Part shown: positions 1-4,834 of the stretch, in pieces
Position numbering within the stretch: the first letter of the stretch is position 1
Layout of the letters: each line of letters opens with the position of its first letter
NCBI GenBank assembly: GCA_900770265.1
Contig: CAAGJR010000231.1
Span: forward strand, 1-7,355
Length of the DNA stretch: 7,355 bases
Reading direction: 5' to 3'
Source of the DNA: an uncultured Acidaminococcus sp.
GTDB lineage: Bacteria; Bacillota; Negativicutes; Acidaminococcales; Acidaminococcaceae
The notes under the pieces: generated by a model
The model's input: only the letters and a program-made list of their open reading frames with translations
The model's database searches: none
Told to the model about the DNA's origin: nothing
Translations under genes and position numbers: made by a program

Positions 1-990
1 AACGGCGTCACGTTCACCCTGCCGGAAGGGTTCAAGCTGCAGGGCATCTACGGCCGGGGAAAGGACCACCAGGATATCCTGCTGCGGGCCGGGAAGGGGG
101 ACGCTCTTTTTGTGTACATGGCCAACGGCGCCATGATGAAGACCGAAGGACAGGCCCAGGCCAAACCCTTCCAGTCGGAAAAGGTCATGCTGGACATCAC
201 GTTCCGGACCTATGAGGAGGAAGCCAAAGCCAAGGGCCTGCCGGTGGAAAGCAGCGAGCTGGGGACCTTTGCCGGACGGGACGGCATCCACATCCGGCAG
301 GTGGAGGACGGCAAGCTGTCCGACCGATATTTCTTTGCCAACCGGAAGAACCTGTATTCCTTCACCCTGATCGCCCCGGAAAAGGAGTTCACGCCGGAAC
401 TGGAAACGGCGTTCCAGACCAGCCTGGATTCCCTGAAGATCCCCACGGCCTACGAACGGGTGGACCTGCCCCACAGCGGGGTCTCCTACGAGATCCCCTA
501 CGGCGCCGTGGACATCCAGAGGGCAGCGGACCCGGGGGACCCGCACCAGCTGGCCCGGCTGCACCTGGACAACCAGCTGATCACCGGAGTCATCTACAAG
601 CCGCTCCAGGACTACCTGGAATATGCGTTCCTGCCCGACAGCCTCACGAACCTGGGGCCCCAGGACAAGGAGAACCTGTGCCGGCTCATGACGGAGAACC
701 GGCGGGCCCAGTGGGCCAAGACTCACCCCGGGCTGCAGCTGAAGAAGAATGAGACGTATTTTGCCGAAAAGGCCGGCCGGCCCTGCATCGTGGAGGAAGA
801 AGTGACCCCCGGGGGCAAGAGCCTGGGCTATGTGTTCCTGCAGGACGGGATGTTCCTTTCTCTGGATTATATGCAGCTGGGGGTGAAGGACCAGCAGGAC
901 GTGATCGACCATTCGGTGGACAGCCTGCAATGGACCTCCGATGCCTCCAATAAGGAGAGCAGCAAGGGAAGCACCCTGCCGTCCCGATGA
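1..990 (+). CDS. Hypothetical protein with two tandem ~150-residue domains, 5'-truncated by the window
   Basis: The frame is open from base 1, so the true start lies upstream and 329 C-terminal residues are visible. I do not recognise the family. Two similar modules are seen. Module A (residues 1-147) opens NGVTFTLPEGF and closes LETAFQTSLDSLKI; module B (about 159-311) opens SGVSYEIPYGA and closes QQDVIDHSVDSLQW. Between these ends both carry an AK..G(L) segment, an F(A)..AGR.....I motif, a GK-containing turn and a hydrophobic strand (YFFANRKNLYSFTLI in A, YVFLQDGMFLSLDYM in B). The alternating-strand pattern with a C-terminal helix resembles small alpha/beta folds such as PsbP/Mog1-like domains, but that is a guess. 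A Ser/Lys-rich tail of about 18 residues follows module B. No membrane segment is visible; a signal peptide could be in the missing N-terminus. The sirtuin gene follows after 30 bp with no terminator, so co-transcription is likely. Confidence 0.8.
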   Translation, partial: NGVTFTLPEGFKLQGIYGRGKDHQDILLRAGKGDALFVYMANGAMMKTEGQAQAKPFQSEKVMLDITFRTYEEEAKAKGLPVESSELGTFAGRDGIHIRQVEDGKLSDRYFFANRKNLYSFTLIAPEKEFTPELETAFQTSLDSLKIPTAYERVDLPHSGVSYEIPYGAVDIQRAADPGDPHQLARLHLDNQLITGVIYKPLQDYLEYAFLPDSLTNLGPQDKENLCRLMTENRRAQWAKTHPGLQLKKNETYFAEKAGRPCIVEEEVTPGGKSLGYVFLQDGMFLSLDYMQLGVKDQQDVIDHSVDSLQWTSDASNKESSKGSTLPSR

Positions 991-1020
991 AAACGGGCGG
1001 GGAAGAAGGAGCTGATTGGT

Positions 1021-1800
1021 ATGGATGAGAAAGAATTTGACAAGGACATCGACACCCTGGACAGCTGGGTCCGGGATGCAAAGAGCATCGTGTTCTTCGG
1101 CGGCGCCGGGGTCAGTACGGCCAGCGGCATCCCGGATTTCCGCAGCAAGGATGGCCTGTACAACCAGCATGATGTGCGGTTCGAGCAGTACCGCCCGGAA
1201 TACCTGCTGAGCCACAGCTGCCTGGTGAACGAACCGAAGGTGTATTTCGAATTCCACCGGCAGAAGATGGATACCCGGAACATCCAGCCCAACAATGCCC
1301 ACAAGTATCTGGCCGCACTGGAAAAACGGGAACCGGAGAAATTCCTGGGCATCGTCACCCAGAACATCGACGGGCTGCACCAGAAGGCGGGCAGCCAAAA
1401 AGTCTACGAAATCCACGGCAGCGCCCTGCGGAACTACTGCATGAGCTGCGGCAAGGTGTATCCGCCCGACTACATCTTTGAATCGAAGGAACCGGTGCCC
1501 CACTGCAGCTGCGGCGGCGTGATCCGGCCCGACATCACCCTGTACGAGGAAATGCTGCCCGACGAGGCGGTGGAAAAGGCCGTACGGGCCATTTCCGAGG
1601 CGGACCTCATGATCATCGCCGGCACCAGCCTGACGGTGTATCCGGCAGCGTCCTTCATCAACTATTTCCACGGCCGGTATCTGGTCATCCTGAACCGGGA
1701 TCCCCTGGGAGTGCACCTCCATGCACAGACCCTGTCCATTACGGACGATATGGATAAGGTCTTCGCGGCCCTGGCGAAAAAAGAAGATATGGAGTTGTAA
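1021..1800 (+). CDS. cobB: Sir2-family NAD-dependent protein deacylase (sirtuin)
   Basis: A cytoplasmic enzyme that removes acetyl (or related acyl) groups from protein lysines, consuming NAD+ and releasing nicotinamide and O-acetyl-ADP-ribose. Its 259 residues carry the complete family signature: GGAGVS at 27-32 and SGIPDFR at 35-41 (NAD-binding Rossmann fold), TQNIDGLH at 113-120, catalytic His132 in IHGS, zinc ligands Cys140, Cys143, Cys162 and Cys164, GTSLTVYPA at 201-209 and ILNRD at 223-227. The second zinc pair is C-x-C rather than C-x-x-C, which I believe is common in Firmicutes sirtuins. By eye, the Tyr and Arg that mark class III desuccinylases are replaced by His79 and Lys82 (FHRQK), so deacetylation is the likelier activity. 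The start is fixed by AAGGAG at 1006-1011, 9 bases before the ATG. Gene symbol cobB is used only as the general bacterial sirtuin name. Targets are unknown. Confidence 0.95.
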   Translation: MDEKEFDKDIDTLDSWVRDAKSIVFFGGAGVSTASGIPDFRSKDGLYNQHDVRFEQYRPEYLLSHSCLVNEPKVYFEFHRQKMDTRNIQPNNAHKYLAALEKREPEKFLGIVTQNIDGLHQKAGSQKVYEIHGSALRNYCMSCGKVYPPDYIFESKEPVPHCSCGGVIRPDITLYEEMLPDEAVEKAVRAISEADLMIIAGTSLTVYPAASFINYFHGRYLVILNRDPLGVHLHAQTLSITDDMDKVFAALAKKEDMEL

Positions 1801-1810
1801 GGGCCATTTG

Positions 1811-1819
1811 TGCTATAAT
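1811..1819 (+). promoter_or_regulatory. Extended -10 promoter of serS
   Basis: TGCTATAAT is a perfect extended -10 (TGN plus consensus TATAAT), 11 bp after the sirtuin stop. No good -35 lies at 15-18 bp spacing; TTGTAA at 1795-1800 is only 13 bp away. Transcription would start near 1826, giving a leader of about 31 nt. That is too short for a T-box, the usual serS control in many Firmicutes, and no T-box consensus is seen. Read-through from the upstream genes is also possible, because no terminator separates them. Confidence 0.65.
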
Positions 1820-1856
1820 GACAGGAGTATTGCATAGAACTATTGGGGGTACGATT

Positions 1857-3137
1857 ATGTTAGATCTGAAATTTGTCCGGGATAACACGGAAAAAGTGGA
1901 ACAGATGCTGAAGAACCGCCATGCCAAGGTGGACCTGGTGGAATTCAAGCAGCTGGATGCCAAGCGGCGTACGCTGATCCAGGAAGTGGAAGCTGACAAG
2001 AGCCAGCGGAACACGGTCAGCGCCGAGATCAGCCAGATGAAACGCAACGGGGAAGACGCTACGGAAAAGATTACGGCCATGCGTGCTCTGGGCGACAAGA
2101 TCTCTGCCACGGATAAAGAACTGAAAGAAGTAGAAGAACGGCTCCATGCGGTGATGCTCACCATCCCCAATATGCCGGCTGCAGATGTACCGGTGGGCAA
2201 GGATGACACGGAAAATCCGGAAATCCGCAAATGGGGCGAACCCAAACACTTCGACTTCGAACCGAAAGCCCACTGGGATATCGGCGAAAAGCTGGGTATC
2301 CTGGATTCGGAACGGGCTGCCAAGGTTTCCGGTGCCCGGTTCTACTACTACAAAGGCGCCGGCGCCCGTCTGGAACGTGCCGTGTACAACTTCTTCCTGG
2401 ACCAGCACACCCGGAAAGATGGCTACACCGAAGTGATCCCGCCCTACATCGTGAACACCGCTTCCATGACCGGTACCGGGCAACTGCCGAAATTCCACGA
2501 AGACATGTACAAGGTGGAAGGCCAGGATATGTACCTGATCCCCACCGCCGAAGTACCGCTGACCAACTACTACCGGGATGAAATCCTGGACGGCAAGGAT
2601 CTGCCCATCTATCTGACCGCCATGACCCCCTGCTTCCGGGCCGAAGCCGGCAGCGCCGGGAAAGATACCCGGGGCCTGATCCGGCAGCATCAGTTCCACA
2701 AAGTGGAAATGGTGAAGTTCTGCAAACCGGAAGACAGCTATGACGAACTGGAAAAACTGGTGAACAACGCAGAAGAATGCCTGAAGCTGCTGGGCCTGCC
2801 CTACCATGTGGTCTGCCTGTGCACCGGCGACCTGGGCTTCTCCGCCGCCAAATGCTACGACGTGGAAGTATGGTTCCCGCAGCAGAACAAATATCGTGAA
2901 ATCTCTTCCTGCTCCAACACGGAAGACTTCCAGGCCCGCCGGGCCAACATCCGGTTCCGCCGGGATGCCAAGTCCAAACCGGAATACGTCCATACCCTGA
3001 ACGGCTCCGGGCTGGCTGTAGGCCGTACGGTGGCCGCCATCCTGGAAAACTACCAGCAGGCCGACGGCTCTGTGGTGGTTCCCGAAGTGCTGCGCAAGTA
3101 CATGGGCTGCGATGTGATCACCGGCGTGAACTCCTGA
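1857..3137 (+). CDS. serS: Seryl-tRNA synthetase
   Basis: Class II aminoacyl-tRNA synthetase that charges tRNA-Ser (and tRNA-Sec where present) with serine in the cytoplasm. The 426 residues are close to the usual bacterial length of about 425-430. It begins with the typical MLDLKFVRDN. A long helical region (about 28-100, rich in Lys/Glu/Gln) is the coiled-coil arm that contacts the long variable arm of tRNA-Ser. The catalytic core shows PTAEVPLTN at 229-237 (serine and motif-1 region), motif 2 from FRAEAGSAGKDTRG (260-273) through RQHQFHKVE, EISSCSN at 348-354, and motif 3 NGSGLAVGR at 382-390. The start is fixed by GGGGGT at 1845-1850, 7 bases before the ATG; the in-frame ATG at 1818 overlaps the -10 box and is not used. 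Codons favour GAA and AAA more than the two upstream genes do, as expected for high expression. It has its own promoter and terminator. Confidence 0.98.
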   Translation: MLDLKFVRDNTEKVEQMLKNRHAKVDLVEFKQLDAKRRTLIQEVEADKSQRNTVSAEISQMKRNGEDATEKITAMRALGDKISATDKELKEVEERLHAVMLTIPNMPAADVPVGKDDTENPEIRKWGEPKHFDFEPKAHWDIGEKLGILDSERAAKVSGARFYYYKGAGARLERAVYNFFLDQHTRKDGYTEVIPPYIVNTASMTGTGQLPKFHEDMYKVEGQDMYLIPTAEVPLTNYYRDEILDGKDLPIYLTAMTPCFRAEAGSAGKDTRGLIRQHQFHKVEMVKFCKPEDSYDELEKLVNNAEECLKLLGLPYHVVCLCTGDLGFSAAKCYDVEVWFPQQNKYREISSCSNTEDFQARRANIRFRRDAKSKPEYVHTLNGSGLAVGRTVAAILENYQQADGSVVVPEVLRKYMGCDVITGVNS

Positions 3138-3175
3138 GAAAATTCCATTATTCGCTACAATTGAATAATTATGCG

Positions 3176-3210
3176 ACACCCGCCTGCATGGGCGGGTGTT
3201 TTATTTTTTA
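3176..3210 (+). terminator. Rho-independent terminator of serS
   Basis: ACACCCGCC (3176-3184) pairs perfectly with GGCGGGTGT (3191-3199) across a 6-nt loop, followed by a T-rich run (TTTATTTTTT) to about 3209. The hairpin begins 38 bp after the serS stop and separates serS from the decarboxylase. Confidence 0.93.
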
Positions 3211-3230
3211 CAATCTGGACATATCGGGCG

Positions 3231-3260
3231 CATACGGCCCCATACGCCCTCAAACGGGGA
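3231..3260. repeat. Three short 10-bp direct repeats (CAWACG core)
   Basis: CATACGGCCC, CATACGCCCT and CAAACGGGGA lie head to tail with an exact 10-bp period, sharing CA(T/A)ACG. They sit in otherwise featureless sequence between the serS terminator and the decarboxylase promoter. GGGCG at 3226-3230 and CGCCC at 3245-3249 could also pair. This may be a protein-binding site or chance. The rest of 3211-3320 shows nothing I can name. Confidence 0.35.
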
Positions 3261-3320
3261 AAATCGTGCAATATGGAATAAAGTAGCGGATTTCAGATTA
3301 AAACCATATCCATGAATATT

Positions 3321-3380
3321 TTTCTTCAAACTCCTTCAAAGTCCTCAAATCTCCTCTTTTTTCCTCGTTTTTCCTCTTGC
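3321..3380. repeat. Six decamer-phased pyrimidine/A-T tracts upstream of and into the -35 box
   Basis: Six consecutive 10-bp blocks carry CTT or CCTC at the same place (block positions 3-6). Each is followed by an AAA or TTTT run, so short A/T tracts recur roughly every helical turn at about 3328, 3338, 3347, 3357 and 3368. The last block overlaps the -35 element (3377-3382). The strand is almost purely pyrimidine from 3351 to 3378. Phased A/T tracts are known to curve DNA, and promoter-proximal A/T tracts can act as UP elements for RNA polymerase. Which applies here, if either, is inference. Confidence 0.55.
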
Positions 3381-3404
3381 ACTTTCCCCAATCCGTAGTA
3401 TAAT
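3377..3404 (+). promoter_or_regulatory. Sigma-A type promoter of the lysine/ornithine decarboxylase
   Basis: -35 TTGCAC (3377-3382) and a perfect -10 TATAAT (3399-3404) are 16 bp apart. Transcription should start near 3411, leaving a leader of about 70 nt before the ATG at 3482. This is the strongest promoter in the window. Confidence 0.85.
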
Positions 3405-3410
3405 GAACTA

Positions 3411-3481
3411 CGAATTTAAGGATGGCCGCTGCGGGCTTCCCGGAAAGGGAACGGTCGCGAAGGCCCAAAGGGGGATGGATA
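3411..3481 (+). promoter_or_regulatory. Possible structured 5' leader of the decarboxylase mRNA
   Basis: The predicted leader is GC-rich, unlike the DNA before it. GGGCTT (3433-3438) can pair with AAGGCCC (3460-3466) around one bulged G. Alternatively TTCCC (3437-3441) can pair with GGGAA (3447-3451). The Shine-Dalgarno AAAGGGGG (3467-3474) follows directly, 7 bases before the ATG. Two mutually exclusive hairpins beside the ribosome site could tune translation. I recognise no known riboswitch class, and the structure may be incidental. Confidence 0.3.
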
Positions 3482-4651
3482 ATGAACGAACAAAGTTTTT
3501 TCCAATTGACTCAAGAAGCTGTCACCAGCCTGGCTGAACGGTATGGAACTCCTCTTCTGGTGCTTTCTCTGGAGCAGGTTGAGAAAAACTACGATATCCT
3601 GCGGGAACACATCCCGCAACTGAAGATCCATTACGCAATGAAAGCAAATCCGGATCTGCACATCCTGGATCTGCTCATCAATAAAGGCGCCTGCTTCGAT
3701 GTGGCCAGCGACGGGGAAATCCGTACCCTGAGCCAGCTGGGGGTATCCGGGGACCGGATGATCTACGCCAACCCCATTAAACTGGATGCGGGCTTTGCTG
3801 CCTGCCGGGATGCCGGTGTGTACCGCATGACCTACGACAGCGAAAGTGAAATCAAGAAAATCGCCGAACACTGCCCCGGCGCCACGGTGCTGCTGCGGCT
3901 GCGCATCGACAATGCTCAGGCCCATGTGGACCTGAACAAGAAATTCGGCTGTCCCCGGGAACGGGCTCTGGAACTGATGCTGAAGGCCAAAGAAGCCGGC
4001 CTGGATGTGGCGGGCATCGCCTTCCACGTAGGCAGCCAGACCGTGGCGGCGGATCCCTACTTCCACGCCATGGACATCACGAAGGAACTGATGCAGGAAG
4101 CCCGGAAGGCCGGCCTGACCATGCGGGTGCTGGACATCGGCGGCGGCTTCCCCATTCCGGAAACCGGCGTGCACTACAACCTGACGGCCCTGCTGGACCA
4201 GGTGGCTGCCCGGCTGCGGGAAGATTTCAGCGACCTGGAGATCTGGGCCGAACCGGGCCGGTATATGTGCGGCACGGCCGTGAACCTGATCACCCGGGTC
4301 ATCGGCGAAAACGAACGGAACGGCCAGCACTGGTATTTCCTGGATGACGGCATCTATGGCACGTTCTCCGGCGTCATCTTCGACCAGTGGGATTTCAAGC
4401 TGATCAGCTTCAAGGAAGGCAAGAAAATCCCGGCTACGTTCGCCGGCCCCAGCTGCGACTCCCTGGATATCATGTTCCGGGGCAAGATGACGGAACCCCT
4501 GGAAGTGGGGGATGTACTGCTGGTGCCCGTGTGCGGCGCCTATACTTCCGCCTCTGCCACCACGTTCAACGGCTTCAGGAAAGCGAAGACGGTGATCTGG
4601 GAAGAAGTGCGGGAAGAACTGGGCCTGGATGCAATGAGCCTGGCCGTATAA
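3482..4651 (+). CDS. ldc: Lysine/ornithine decarboxylase, fold-type III PLP enzyme of the Selenomonas type
   Basis: Decarboxylates lysine to cadaverine and/or ornithine to putrescine in the cytoplasm, using pyridoxal phosphate. The 389 residues align nearly end to end with the Selenomonas ruminantium LDC/ODC (393 residues) as I recall it. Shared features: the PLP lysine Lys54 in YAMKANP, FDVAS at 72-76, HVGSQ at 182-186, the phosphate loop GGGFP at 220-224, EPGRYMCGTAVNL at 257-269, catalytic Cys325 in GPSCD, and YTSASAT...FNGF near the C-terminus. Of the residues reported to set dual specificity in Selenomonas (Ala44, Gly45, Val46, Pro54, Ser322), Pro57 and Ser324 are kept. The first three are Leu47, Lys48 and Ile49, so substrate preference is uncertain. 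Start chosen by AAAGGGGG 7 bases upstream; an in-frame ATG at 3422 lacks a properly spaced site. Monocistronic, with its own promoter. Diaminopimelate or carboxynorspermidine decarboxylase fits less well. Confidence 0.93.
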   Translation: MNEQSFFQLTQEAVTSLAERYGTPLLVLSLEQVEKNYDILREHIPQLKIHYAMKANPDLHILDLLINKGACFDVASDGEIRTLSQLGVSGDRMIYANPIKLDAGFAACRDAGVYRMTYDSESEIKKIAEHCPGATVLLRLRIDNAQAHVDLNKKFGCPRERALELMLKAKEAGLDVAGIAFHVGSQTVAADPYFHAMDITKELMQEARKAGLTMRVLDIGGGFPIPETGVHYNLTALLDQVAARLREDFSDLEIWAEPGRYMCGTAVNLITRVIGENERNGQHWYFLDDGIYGTFSGVIFDQWDFKLISFKEGKKIPATFAGPSCDSLDIMFRGKMTEPLEVGDVLLVPVCGAYTSASATTFNGFRKAKTVIWEEVREELGLDAMSLAV

Positions 4652-4659
4652 AAAAGTCT

Positions 4660-4680
4660 CTAGTCACTAGTCACTAGTCT
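4660..4680 (+). repeat. Left 7-bp tandem array (CTAGTCA x3)
   Basis: Three units, CTAGTCA, CTAGTCA and CTAGTCT, follow each other 8 bp after the decarboxylase stop. The same unit recurs in inverted orientation at 4807-4834. The 14 bases at 4668-4681 are a perfect inverted copy of 4806-4819. The period of 7 puts TAG or TGA in several frames on both strands. Confidence 0.85.
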
Positions 4681-4691
4681 CGAGCCGATGG

Positions 4692-4715
4692 AAAGAATTT
4701 GCAGGCAAATTCTTT
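4692..4715. other. AT-rich perfect hairpin
   Basis: AAAGAATTTGC (4692-4702) and GCAAATTCTTT (4705-4715) are perfect inverted copies, giving at least 10 paired bases with a tiny loop. No T-run follows on either strand, so it is not a classical terminator. It may be part of the repeat-bounded element, an RNA-stability hairpin at the decarboxylase 3' end, or an operator. Confidence 0.55.
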
Positions 4716-4741
4716 GAAAATGTACAAACCAGAATTATAAT
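4714..4741 (+). promoter_or_regulatory. Candidate promoter inside the convergent intergenic region, with a 14-bp palindrome
   Basis: TTGAAA (4714-4719) and TATAAT (4736-4741) are 16 bp apart, an 11-of-12 match to the sigma-A consensus. The TATAAT lies in a perfect palindrome, AGAATTATAATTCT (4731-4744), so a -10-like sequence also faces the other way (without a good -35). A transcript starting near 4748 would meet the terminator at 4765-4795 at once, making an RNA of about 50 nt with no coding capacity. AT-rich DNA yields such matches by chance, so support is modest. Confidence 0.4.
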
Positions 4742-4760
4742 TCTATACTGTTTCTACATC

Positions 4761-4798
4761 ATAAAAAGGACCCGTCCATACAGGACGGGTCCTTTCCA
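4761..4798. terminator. Bidirectional Rho-independent terminator between the decarboxylase and nagA
   Basis: AAAGGACCCGTCC (4765-4777) and GGACGGGTCCTTT (4783-4795) form a perfect 13-bp stem with a 5-nt loop. On the minus strand the stem is followed by TTTTTAT, a good tail for nagA. On the plus strand the T-run is only TTT within the stem, so it is weaker for the decarboxylase transcript but probably works. Confidence 0.9.
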
Positions 4799-4806
4799 TA
4801 AGCTAG

Positions 4807-4834
4807 AGACTAGTGACTATAGACTAGTGACTGT
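4807..4834 (-). repeat. Right 7-bp tandem array, inverted relative to the left one
   Basis: Four units on the plus strand, AGACTAG, TGACTAT, AGACTAG and TGACTGT, are degenerate reverse complements of the CTAGTCA/CTAGTCT units at 4660-4680. The array runs over the 3' end of nagA: its stop TAG (4824-4826, minus strand) and roughly its last two or three codons lie within the repeats. Together with the left array it bounds a segment of about 125 bp holding the hairpin, palindrome and terminator. Confidence 0.8.

Noticed and set aside
1818..1856. Upstream in-frame ATG for serS
   Set aside because: It overlaps the -10 box and would add 13 residues before the conserved MLDLKFVR start.
3147..3169. 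ATTATTC/GAATAAT inverted repeat after serS as a terminator
   Set aside because: Weak 7-bp AT-only stem without a T-run. The GC-rich hairpin at 3176-3199 is the real terminator.
1860..3179. 439-codon open frame on the minus strand covering nearly all of serS
   Set aside because: Antisense shadow of a well-identified gene with GC-rich third positions. It is rich in His, Phe, Gly and Val with no recognisable motif and no ribosome site.
3422..3481. N-terminal extension of the decarboxylase from an in-frame ATG at 3422
   Set aside because: AAGG abuts the ATG with no spacing, the added residues match nothing in the family, and a strong, well-placed site serves 3482.
3138..3481. T-box, tRNA or known riboswitch in the serS-ldc gap
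   Set aside because: No T-box consensus, no cloverleaf arms and no known riboswitch core were found by eye.
4656..4834. CRISPR array
   Set aside because: Units are 7 bp, tandem without spacers, and inverted between the two sides; no cas genes are present.
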